Assembly (NCBI GenBank): GCA_902780985.1
Contig: CACZHN010000058.1
Coordinates: 1 to 12,079, forward strand
Length of the DNA: 12,079 bases
Source: an uncultured Lachnospiraceae bacterium
GTDB taxonomy: Bacteria; Bacillota_A; Clostridia; Lachnospirales; Lachnospiraceae
Direction of reading: 5' to 3'
In this document: positions 1-5,843 of the stretch, piece by piece
Numbering within the stretch: position 1 is the first letter of the stretch
Layout: each line of letters opens with the position of its first letter
Notes under the pieces: generated by a model
What the model was told of the DNA's origin: nothing
Databases searched by the model: none
Seen by the model: the letters and a program-made list of their open reading frames with translations, nothing else
Made by a program: the position numbers and the translations under genes

Positions 1-108
1 ATCAAACCGGAGAATCTTCCTCCTTCTGAGGATATTAGAAAACTGGAAAGAAGAGTACAAAAGGAAGATAAGCAACTTGCTAAGAAATCGGGGAAACTTC
101 ATGAATAG
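1..108 (+). CDS. 3' end of a probable DinD/BRO-family protein (partial)
   Basis: An open frame enters from the left edge and ends at TAG 106-108, giving 35 visible residues. The tail is highly charged and contains PENLPPSEDIRKLERR. That pattern (PE-LP followed by IK/IR-LE and a lysine-rich end) resembles the C-terminus of DNA-damage-inducible protein D and related BRO/antirepressor proteins. I am matching this from memory on a short stretch, so the family call is tentative. The reading frame itself is supported by its amino-acid composition and by the 8-base overlap (ATGAATAG) with the next gene. That overlap suggests the two genes are cotranscribed and perhaps translationally coupled. DinD-like proteins are linked to the SOS response or to phage-derived loci, but the N-terminal domain that would settle it lies outside the window. 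Confidence 0.5.
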   Translation: MKPENLPPSEDIRKLERRVQKEDKQLAKKSGKLHE

Positions 109-1048
109 AATCAGTCTGTTTAGAACCAGAATAGTGATTGAAGACAAGGTATACTTATTAGCAAAGGATGTCAGGAAAGCACTTGGATGCAAAAGCATAG
201 AACAGTTACAAGGTGAATATCCTGGAATAGTTAAACATATTAAAGATTTACCAGCCTTGGTTTTGGAAAGCGTTTTTAATACTATCTTAACGTCCGACAT
301 AGAAGCGATGAAAAAGCTTAAACATATAGAGATTACGCGCGTTGAGACTTTGCGAAATAACACAGAAGCGATAAAGAGTATCTATCCGCTCAAGTTTATT
401 GTAGCCGGAAAATTGTTTGAGAGTGAAGCTAGGATGGCCGGTTATCAGAGTGTTAACGAGTATATGGAAGAGGTTGACTATGTTAAGGAAATCAATAACG
501 AAAAAGAAAAACTGATTTCAAAGAGGGATTTGATAGAGAGTATAAGTTTAAGCAGAGTTAAGCTTTCCGAATTGATTGACGCTGATGTTCTTGACAAGAA
601 TAATCTTCAAATTCAACAGTATATCCACATCAATAATGGTATTCCTTATCTTGAGAGTTTTATTGTTGGACGGGGCATATTTTTTTCTGTATTTGATGAT
701 GGCTATGCATTTGACGAATTGAGAATTGAGAACAAGGACCTTATTATACCAACATATGATTATGAGGAGGATGATCCAAATAAGAATTATGGTCATGATT
801 CGGGTTTGAGAGACTACAGAGAGTATAGCTGTCTGGAGAATATTTTGTATTTAATTACACATAAAGATGTTGAAGACGCGGGTGTAAATCTTATGAGTTG
901 TAATGCGCCGGGGATTAGTTTTTATATCTCACAGGCTGAAGTGATAAAACTCCTTAACCCTAATATGTACAGAGATATAGTACTTATAGATGGTGACATG
1001 GATTTTGCTTATTCAAAAACAGTTACAAAAGATGCTCTAATAGAATAA
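101..1048 (+). CDS. Unrecognised 315-aa protein with a possible BRO-N-like N-terminus
   Basis: I do not recognise a full-length family. The segment VYLLAKDVRKALGC (residues 17-30) resembles the start of BRO-N domains, which typically read 'w-vakDVa-aLgy', and would suggest a DNA-binding or phage-antirepressor-like function. Residues 125-165 are charged and probably helical (a run of K/E, then SLSRVKLSELIDADVL that could be a second helix-turn-helix-like unit). Residues 180-315 look like a mixed alpha/beta globular domain with no motif I know. A TTG at 77 would extend the frame, but ATG 101 is preferred: it has a GGGGA purine stretch 7 bases upstream and overlaps the upstream stop. There are no membrane segments. 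Base use is noticeably more AT-rich than in the genes to the right, consistent with accessory or phage-derived DNA. The 147 bases that follow hold no clear terminator. Confidence 0.7.
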   Translation: MNRISLFRTRIVIEDKVYLLAKDVRKALGCKSIEQLQGEYPGIVKHIKDLPALVLESVFNTILTSDIEAMKKLKHIEITRVETLRNNTEAIKSIYPLKFIVAGKLFESEARMAGYQSVNEYMEEVDYVKEINNEKEKLISKRDLIESISLSRVKLSELIDADVLDKNNLQIQQYIHINNGIPYLESFIVGRGIFFSVFDDGYAFDELRIENKDLIIPTYDYEEDDPNKNYGHDSGLRDYREYSCLENILYLITHKDVEDAGVNLMSCNAPGISFYISQAEVIKLLNPNMYRDIVLIDGDMDFAYSKTVTKDALIE

Positions 1049-1195
1049 AGAATATTGCTGAGGTAGCCACTCTATGTCATTATGATATTCGGTTGCTCAG
1101 TCGGACAACAGTTGAGACGGTTTGTCTGCTTGAACAATAAAAAAGAGCGAAGGCAAAGGATTTAGGGAAGAAAACGGGAGAAGGGGATAACTGTT

Positions 1196-2134
1196 ATGTA
1201 TGAAAAGACTTTGCAAGATATACTGAAGTTGAATTACGGAATAGAATCCTCTTCTTTGGAATTTTTAAGAGAGGGCGGCACCCATACATATATCGTGAAT
1301 GGTAAGGATAAATATCTGCTAAAGGTTATAGGATCCGCTTTTTCAGATACGGCAAGACAATCTGTGTCTATAATGAGATATCTGGAAGGAAACGGATTCC
1401 CGGTACCTGAAACGATGCTTACAAAGAGTGGGGAAGCTTATTTTGAAGCGGAAGCTGAAGGGGAGAAGAGTCTGATCATTCTCATGGAATTCATCAATGG
1501 TGATGAACCGGAACTTGAAAAATGTGCATCCGAAGTCGGACGGCTTGTCGGCAGATTTCATCGATTGATGGAGAAGTATCCTGAAAGAGCTGTACCAAAG
1601 GGCAAAGAGTTCTTCATCGGACGATACCTGGAGTTTCTTCGTAAGAAGAATTACCCGCGCATTGCTGAGTATGAAGAATTGGGAGAGCGCCTTTGGGATA
1701 AGGTTAAGAATTTTTCTCAGGGCAATTGTCACGGAGACCTTCACAGAGGAAACCTGTTACAAAATGCTGATGGGAATATTTTTCTTGTGGACTTTGACAC
1801 TGTTTGCCGCGCGCCACTCATGTTTGATGTCATGGTCATGTGCGACATGACGGATTATTTTAATCTGAAATCGGAAGATATTGAACTGACTAAAGAAGTA
1901 TATCAGAAGTTTCTTTCGGGATATTCGGAGTATCGTGCGCTCAGTAGTGAAGAGATTCTTTCTTTTTCGTACTGGGTTGCGATCAGACATTTTCAGCTTC
2001 AGGCCACGATACTTGAGATATATGGGATCGATTGCATAGATGAAGGCTTTATTGACGGACAACTCTACTGGCTTAATAAGTGGCAGGAAGCAATGGCAGA
2101 TTTTGCTGAGTGTATGGTGTTAGTAAAACCATAA
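1196..2134 (+). CDS. APH-fold phosphotransferase (aminoglycoside/choline/homoserine kinase-like)
   Basis: A 312-residue cytoplasmic kinase-like protein. The catalytic loop CHGDLHRGN is at residues 178-186, with the catalytic Asp at 181 and the metal-binding Asn at 186. The metal-binding segment LVDFD follows at 197-201. Lys43 in YLLKV fits the ATP-binding lysine of the N-lobe, and GGTHTYIV (27-34) the nucleotide-binding loop. MEFINGDEP (97-105) fits the hinge between lobes. These are the hallmarks of the APH phosphotransferase family, which transfers ATP phosphate to a small-molecule hydroxyl. Substrates range from antibiotics to homoserine, thiamine and choline, and the sequence does not reveal which applies here, so a resistance function should not be assumed. 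The length is normal. The start at 1196 has GAGAAGGGG about 8 bases upstream. The DinB-like gene begins 35 bases downstream, so the two are probably cotranscribed. Confidence 0.88.
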   Translation: MYEKTLQDILKLNYGIESSSLEFLREGGTHTYIVNGKDKYLLKVIGSAFSDTARQSVSIMRYLEGNGFPVPETMLTKSGEAYFEAEAEGEKSLIILMEFINGDEPELEKCASEVGRLVGRFHRLMEKYPERAVPKGKEFFIGRYLEFLRKKNYPRIAEYEELGERLWDKVKNFSQGNCHGDLHRGNLLQNADGNIFLVDFDTVCRAPLMFDVMVMCDMTDYFNLKSEDIELTKEVYQKFLSGYSEYRALSSEEILSFSYWVAIRHFQLQATILEIYGIDCIDEGFIDGQLYWLNKWQEAMADFAECMVLVKP

Positions 2135-2169
2135 ATGAAAAGGTGGTTAATCAACGAGGTGACAAAAAT

Positions 2170-2826
2170 ATGAATAAGGAATGGTCCGAACTGAATAAGA
2201 CAATGCAGGGGCTGCTTAAGAAAAGAGATACCTTTGATACGGGCGTTGATAAGCTGTTTGAACTGCGCAACGCTCTGTGGGATACGATAGCATCGTTTAA
2301 AGAGGAATTAGGCAGAGAAGATTTTAATGCGATTCCGTATATTAACGCGGACGGATATCACAGCAAAACCATAGCTTATTCATTGTGGCATATCTTTCGT
2401 ATTGAAGACATCGTAGCTCATACTTTGATAAAAGAAGATGAGCAGGTGATTTTCAAAGGAGACTTTCAGAAAAAAATCGGTTCTCCGATCATCACCACCG
2501 GCAATGAACTTGTTAAGCAGGAGATTGCTGATTTCTCAAAGGGACTTAATCTGAATGCACTTTATGAATACATTTTCGAGGTAAAGCAGAGTACGGAATC
2601 TTTGTTAAAGGAACTGTCTTTCGATGATCTGAAGAGAAAGATATCCGATGAAAGAAAAGAACTGCTGAAATCCCTGCATGTGGTAAGTGAGGATGAGAGT
2701 GCCATCTGGCTTGTAGATTATTGGTGCAATAAAGATGTTCGCGGTCTTATCCAAATGCCGTTCTCAAGACATTGGATCATGCATATTGAGGCGTGTTTAA
2801 GAATAAAAAATAAGATCGATGCTTAA
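2170..2826 (+). CDS. DinB/YfiT-fold protein (family often labelled 'phage head-tail adapter')
   Basis: A 218-residue helical protein. The strongest clue is HWIMH at residues 201-205, matching the H-x3-H metal pair of DinB/YfiT four-helix-bundle proteins. An upstream histidine in SLWHIFRIED (H74) could complete the usual three-His site. YINADGYHSKTIAY (57-70) lies just before it and looks strongly conserved. I recall close Firmicute homologues carrying the label 'phage head-tail adapter protein'; nothing phage-like surrounds this gene, so I regard that label as misleading. Known DinB-fold members include bacillithiol- or mycothiol-dependent transferases and other metal-dependent enzymes, but no reaction can be assigned here. 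The frame is open from 2110, but ATG 2170 is chosen because GAGGTG lies about 9 bases upstream and the extra residues would overlap the kinase gene. The VOC gene starts 15 bases after the stop. Confidence 0.8.
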   Translation: MNKEWSELNKTMQGLLKKRDTFDTGVDKLFELRNALWDTIASFKEELGREDFNAIPYINADGYHSKTIAYSLWHIFRIEDIVAHTLIKEDEQVIFKGDFQKKIGSPIITTGNELVKQEIADFSKGLNLNALYEYIFEVKQSTESLLKELSFDDLKRKISDERKELLKSLHVVSEDESAIWLVDYWCNKDVRGLIQMPFSRHWIMHIEACLRIKNKIDA

Positions 2827-2841
2827 TAGGTGGGAGTTACC

Positions 2842-3207
2842 ATGAAACTAAAAAACATACTCATAGTAGTTAAAGATATCGAAAAATCAAAAAAGTTCTA
2901 TCATGATCTCTTCGGCCTGGAAGTGATCCTTGATAATGACGGAAATGTAATCCTTACGGAAGGTCTTGTCCTGCAGGCAGAGAAGTACTGGACGGAGTTC
3001 CTCGAAAGAGAGACCATTCCGGAGAATAATGCAAGTGAACTTTATTTTGAAGAATCCGACATAGAAGGATTTATTGAAAAACTGGAAAAGTATTATCCCG
3101 AGGTCAAGTATGTTAACCGCCTCATGACGCACAGCTGGGGCCAGAAGGTTATACGTTTTTATGACCCTGACGGAAATCTGATCGAAGTCGGAACACCTGT
3201 AATGTAG
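2842..3207 (+). CDS. VOC-superfamily (glyoxalase/bleomycin-resistance fold) protein
   Basis: A 121-residue single-module protein. Residues 3-28 show the typical first beta-alpha unit, with KDIEKSKKFYHDLFGLEV at 11-28. The C-terminal hallmark RFYDPDGNLIEVG lies at 105-117 and includes Glu115 at the usual metal-ligand position. Two such units pair into one barrel, so the protein probably acts as a dimer. The N-terminal metal ligand (His/Gln near residue 5) is absent, although H97 in THSWGQ could contribute. Metal binding and enzyme activity are therefore uncertain, and a binding or sequestration role is possible. Family members include glyoxalase I, fosfomycin- and bleomycin-resistance proteins and dioxygenases. 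A GTG at 2830 would add four residues, but ATG 2842 has AGGTGGGAG 5 bases upstream and the normal family N-terminus. It is probably the last gene of the 1196-3207 group. Confidence 0.87.
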   Translation: MKLKNILIVVKDIEKSKKFYHDLFGLEVILDNDGNVILTEGLVLQAEKYWTEFLERETIPENNASELYFEESDIEGFIEKLEKYYPEVKYVNRLMTHSWGQKVIRFYDPDGNLIEVGTPVM

Positions 3208-3222
3208 GAGAAGCTCAGATAT

Positions 3223-3247
3223 CACATCCTGCTGGATGAGTTGTTTT
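3223..3247 (+). terminator. Weak intrinsic terminator after the VOC gene
   Basis: CACATCC at 3223-3229 and GGATGAG at 3234-3240 pair with one mismatch around a TGCT loop. TTGTTTT follows directly. The stem is short and the T-run is interrupted, so termination may be only partial. Its position 15 bases after the stop at 3207 supports the call. Confidence 0.45.
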
Positions 3248-3387
3248 AGGAATATGTAATTAATTAATCCATTTTTAATCTACATTAAAAGACCAATTAA
3301 CCTTGCAATGATAAATTATCACCATCAAATGAAGAGAAGCCGCAGAAAGCGGTCGTAAATATTTCAAAGACGATGGAGGATTGTGTG

Positions 3388-4275
3388 ATGAAAAAGGTTA
3401 AGGGAATTGTTTGTGTAGCAGCGCTTGCAGTAGCAGTAGGTTGTTTAAACGGATGCAGCTTTTCAATAGGTATGAAGAGCTCATATAAGTACAGTGATTC
3501 CGATAAGTATGCGGTAGGTGATGTAGAGATTACCGATAAGATTGATAAGCTGGATATAGATTATCTGTCGGGCGATGTGAAGATCGTTAAGGCAGATACG
3601 GACAAGATAACAATAGAAGAAACAGCAAGAAAGAAACTTGATGATAAGAGAAAGGTTCACACCTGGGTTGAGGGTTCCACACTTCATGTAAAGTTCTGTG
3701 AATCCGGTAAGGGTCTGGATCTCAACAATCTCGACAAGAAGCTTGAGATCACAATTCCTGAAGATCTGGTATTCGATGATGTTGTCATGGATATGGCATC
3801 AGGCGATATAAATGCGAATATCGATGCCGATAACTACGATATTGAGTCTGCTTCGGGAAGCGTATTTCTGTATCAGACAGGTAACAGCAGCGAGATGAAG
3901 ATTGAAACGGCTTCGGGAGACGTTGAAGTCGATCTGGAAAGTGCAGATGTTTTTTCTGCTCACACAGCATCGGGCGAGATTACAGTAAATGCAAAGAGCA
4001 TCAGAGATTTCAAGGCTGAAACAGCCAGCGGAGATCATGAGTATCATCTTGATGTAGTTCCTGAGAGTGCCGACATTTCATCCGCTTCGGGATATGTACA
4101 TCTTTACTTCCCTGAAAAAGCTGATATCAAGGCAGACTTTGATACAGCCAGCGGAGATATATTCTATGAGCTGCCGTTTACAAAGAACGGAGATAAGTTC
4201 GTCTGCGGTGAAGGAACAAATACTCTTAAGGTAGAAACAGCATCCGGAGATATAAGGATCAATCAGAATAATTAG
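3388..4275 (+). CDS. DUF4097-type surface lipoprotein with TASGD repeats
   Basis: A 295-residue exported protein. The N-terminus MKKVKGIVCVAALAVAVG is a signal sequence, followed by the lipobox LNGC (20-23), so Cys23 is the likely lipidated residue anchoring the protein to the outer face of the membrane. The mature part carries a repeated motif of the TASGD type: an early SGD at 61-63, then copies near residues 136, 154, 174, 193, 212, 232, 253 and 284, mostly 18-21 residues apart. This regularity matches DUF4097, predicted to form a right-handed beta-solenoid, one turn per repeat. In Firmicutes this domain is often near envelope-stress or PspC/LiaI-type genes; its biochemical function is not established. 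ATG 3388 is preferred over ATG 3373 because GGAGGA at 3375-3380 precedes it and a compact signal peptide results. I saw no convincing sigma-A promoter in the 180-base gap upstream. Confidence 0.87.
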   Translation: MKKVKGIVCVAALAVAVGCLNGCSFSIGMKSSYKYSDSDKYAVGDVEITDKIDKLDIDYLSGDVKIVKADTDKITIEETARKKLDDKRKVHTWVEGSTLHVKFCESGKGLDLNNLDKKLEITIPEDLVFDDVVMDMASGDINANIDADNYDIESASGSVFLYQTGNSSEMKIETASGDVEVDLESADVFSAHTASGEITVNAKSIRDFKAETASGDHEYHLDVVPESADISSASGYVHLYFPEKADIKADFDTASGDIFYELPFTKNGDKFVCGEGTNTLKVETASGDIRINQNN

Positions 4276-4298
4276 TAATTAAGAGAATCTTCATAGTT

Positions 4299-4327
4299 TT
4301 GACACCCCGATAAAATAATGTTATTAT
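4299..4327 (+). promoter_or_regulatory. Near-consensus sigma-A promoter for the 134-aa membrane protein
   Basis: TTGACA at 4299-4304 is followed by a 17-base spacer and TATTAT at 4322-4327, one base from the consensus -10. Transcription would start near 4334, leaving a leader of about 60 bases before ATG 4393. It shows that the gene at 4393 is transcribed independently of the DUF4097 gene, which ends 23 bases upstream of the -35. Confidence 0.75.
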
Positions 4328-4336
4328 GACCCCGAT
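4304..4336 (+). repeat. Direct repeat ACCCCGAT spanning the promoter
   Basis: ACCCCGAT occurs at 4304-4311 and again at 4329-4336, 25 bases apart start to start. One copy abuts the -35 and the other covers the predicted start site. The leader also holds the short dyad GGGTAACCC at 4351-4359. The geometry would suit a repressor or response regulator binding both copies, but eight-base repeats can arise by chance and no regulator is identified. Confidence 0.4.
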
Positions 4337-4392
4337 GGTTAAAGGGGATAGGGTAACCCGTCAATTTAATATTTTATCAAAGGGGGATAAAA

Positions 4393-4797
4393 ATGTTAGC
4401 TTATGTACCATGGGCGCTTATTCCTTGTGCGATTATGTTCGTAGTATTCTACTTCGTATCAAAGAGGGATAATGCGAATTCCGAGGAACTTATGAAGAAA
4501 GTTCCCGAAGAAGCAAGACATCAGATCAAGGCAGAGCTTTATCGACCGACCGAAGGCAGGAACATGTATACTACAAGAGGGTATGTTGCCGATATCGCTG
4601 AAGACGGATCGAAGGCGAAGGTTTTTATAATCTTCTACAATACGCCGAGAGGAGAGTTCTATAACCAGACAGCTAAGATGTCTACGGAAGAACTTCAGGA
4701 AAAAGGCATACAGAGCGGCACTTTCGTACCGTGTTTAATGAAGCTGGATGAAGAGTATCAGATTTACGGCTTCAAGAAATTAGCATATGACAACTAA
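4393..4797 (+). CDS. Small membrane-anchored protein of unknown function
   Basis: A 134-residue protein that I do not recognise. Residues 4-22 (YVPWALIPCAIMFVVFYFV) form one hydrophobic segment followed by SKRD, consistent with an N-terminal anchor and a cytoplasmic soluble part by the positive-inside rule. Residues 45-134 look like a compact beta-rich domain: RGYVADIAEDGSKAKVFIIFYNTPRGEFY has the alternating pattern of strands and turns. No catalytic motif is visible. The start is well supported by AGGGGG 4381-4386 with a normal spacer. The gene stands alone, with its own promoter at 4299-4327 and a strong terminator at 4811-4852. High investment in expression signals for such a small protein suggests that it is well expressed. 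Confidence 0.8.
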   Translation: MLAYVPWALIPCAIMFVVFYFVSKRDNANSEELMKKVPEEARHQIKAELYRPTEGRNMYTTRGYVADIAEDGSKAKVFIIFYNTPRGEFYNQTAKMSTEELQEKGIQSGTFVPCLMKLDEEYQIYGFKKLAYDN

Positions 4798-4810
4798 ATA
4801 AGAGTATATG

Positions 4811-4852
4811 ACGCATCTCATAAGGCTTTAGGGCCTGCTGAGATGCGTTTTT
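4811..4852 (+). terminator. Strong intrinsic terminator
   Basis: ACGCATCTCA at 4811-4820 pairs perfectly with TGAGATGCGT at 4839-4848. An inner AGGC/GCCT pairing (4823-4826 with 4833-4836) closes the loop. The last stem base begins a run of five T (4848-4852). It ends the 134-aa gene and separates it from the ABC operon promoter 22 bases downstream. Confidence 0.88.
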
Positions 4853-4873
4853 AAATTTTTTTAAAAATTATTA

Positions 4874-4902
4874 TTGACACACTGTATATAACTGTATATA
4901 CT
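4874..4902 (+). promoter_or_regulatory. Sigma-A promoter of the GntR-controlled ABC operon
   Basis: TTGACA (4874-4879), a 17-base spacer and TATACT (4897-4902) form a near-perfect promoter, predicting a start near 4909. The spacer and -10 lie within tandem and inverted GTATA/TATAC sequences, so such a strong promoter is probably kept off by a repressor. The first gene begins at 4950, with GGGAGG at 4936-4941. Confidence 0.82.
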
Positions 4903-4936
4903 GTGTATATCAACGGAGGAAAAAACCTATACACAG
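4881..4936 (+). promoter_or_regulatory. Overlapping dyads: probable operator for the GntR/YtrA-type regulator
   Basis: Several repeats are stacked here. ACTGTATATA is repeated in tandem at 4881-4890 and 4891-4900, exactly one helical turn apart. GTATATA (4884-4890) and TATATAC (4895-4901) form a dyad with a 4-base centre. ATATAC (4896-4901) and GTATAT (4905-4910) form a second dyad with a 3-base centre. CTGTGTATA (4901-4909) is matched by TATACACAG (4928-4936), a 9-base dyad around an 18-base centre that itself holds GGAGGA. They cover the spacer, -10, start site and leader. YtrA-type GntR repressors bind such dyads in their own promoters, and the operon encodes one at 6544-6912. That this protein binds here is inferred. 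Confidence 0.7.
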
Positions 4937-4949
4937 GGAGGTTTAAGTT

Positions 4950-5843
4950 ATGTCAATGTTTAAATGTGAGCATCTTACAAAGAAGCTTGGAGAATATACT
5001 TTAAATGATATCAGTTTTGAGATCGAGCCGGGAATGGTTCTGGGAGTAATCGGAATAAACGGTTCCGGAAAAACTACATTACTCAGATCGCTCCTCGGAA
5101 GCTACAGACTGGATATCGAACCGGAAGACGGCGGAGAGATCTTTCTGGACGGAAAGCATTTCCGAAAGGATATAAAGGAATATAAAGGAAATATAGCTTA
5201 TGTCCTTCAGGATTGCCCATTCGGAATGAACATGCATACGATAGAGGTCGGTGAGAGATACGGTTGCTACTACGAAGGATTCGATCTTAATAAGTATAAG
5301 GAACTCTTAGAGAAGTACGAGATATCAAAGAAAAAATCACTCAGTGAGTTATCGAAGGGCCAGCTGCTCCGAGTACAGCTGGCATTTGCGGAAAGCTATC
5401 CGGCAAAGCTTTACATCATGGATGAGCCGGCAGGTAACCTGGATGTGGACTTCAGAGATTCCTTCTACGATACATTGAGAAGAATTGTGGAAGATGAGAA
5501 TAGTTCGGTGATCATTTCAAGTCACCTGGTAACGGAGCTTGAACATGTAGCCGATCAGATTCTCTGGATAGGAAGAAATGAGACAAGCGGATATCTGAGA
5601 TACTTCGGCGGAATCGATGAAATGAAGGACTGCTACAGACTTATATCTCTTGATAAGAATACAGCGGTAAACATTCCGAATGAGATGGTAGTCGGTTCAA
5701 GAATCAGGGAATCTCACAGCGAATATCTGTTATATAAGAAGGATGGAAAGTTTGAAGACAGTATTCCGGCGGAGTATATGGGAGAGCTGAGATTCCCTGA
5801 CATTCAGGAGATAATGTACTTTATCGAAAAGGAGAATGCATAA
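4950..5843 (+). CDS. ABC transporter ATPase, first of operon (297 aa)
   Basis: A complete ABC nucleotide-binding protein. It shows Walker A GINGSGKTT (35-43, Lys41), a Q-loop YVLQD with Gln87, the signature LSKGQ (134-138), Walker B LYIMDEP (154-160, Glu159 catalytic), D-loop NLD (163-165) and switch His192. The LSKGQ variant is common in ATPases of BcrA/YtrB-like and ABC-2 systems. About 90 residues beyond the switch His form a C-terminal extension with no recognised motif, possibly a regulatory or dimerisation part. It would power the membrane protein that begins one base before its stop codon ends (TAATG at 5841-5845). GGGAGG at 4936-4941 supports ATG 4950, though ATG 4956 cannot be excluded. 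It is directly downstream of the operator-laden promoter, so it should be the most tightly controlled gene of the operon. Substrate unknown; export or envelope-stress response is the family-based guess. Confidence 0.92.
   Translation: MSMFKCEHLTKKLGEYTLNDISFEIEPGMVLGVIGINGSGKTTLLRSLLGSYRLDIEPEDGGEIFLDGKHFRKDIKEYKGNIAYVLQDCPFGMNMHTIEVGERYGCYYEGFDLNKYKELLEKYEISKKKSLSELSKGQLLRVQLAFAESYPAKLYIMDEPAGNLDVDFRDSFYDTLRRIVEDENSSVIISSHLVTELEHVADQILWIGRNETSGYLRYFGGIDEMKDCYRLISLDKNTAVNIPNEMVVGSRIRESHSEYLLYKKDGKFEDSIPAEYMGELRFPDIQEIMYFIEKENA

Noticed and set aside
1112..1141. A possible promoter (TTGAGA, then AATAAA 18 bases later) upstream of the kinase gene.
   Set aside because: The -10 match is poor and the spacing is at the limit, so it is not strong enough to list as a feature.
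1196..2134. Calling the APH-fold gene an aminoglycoside resistance gene.
   Set aside because: The motifs define the fold and chemistry only; the same motifs occur in homoserine, choline and other metabolic kinases.
2135..2173. A 12-codon frame (ATG 2135 to TGA 2171-2173) between the kinase and DinB-like genes, overlapping the latter's start.
   Set aside because: No ribosome-binding site precedes ATG 2135 and the peptide has no recognisable character. It may be chance.
4881..4910. The repeated ACTGTATATA units as a CRISPR or simple-sequence repeat.
   Set aside because: Only two to three short copies without spacers, positioned exactly on a promoter; an operator explains them better.
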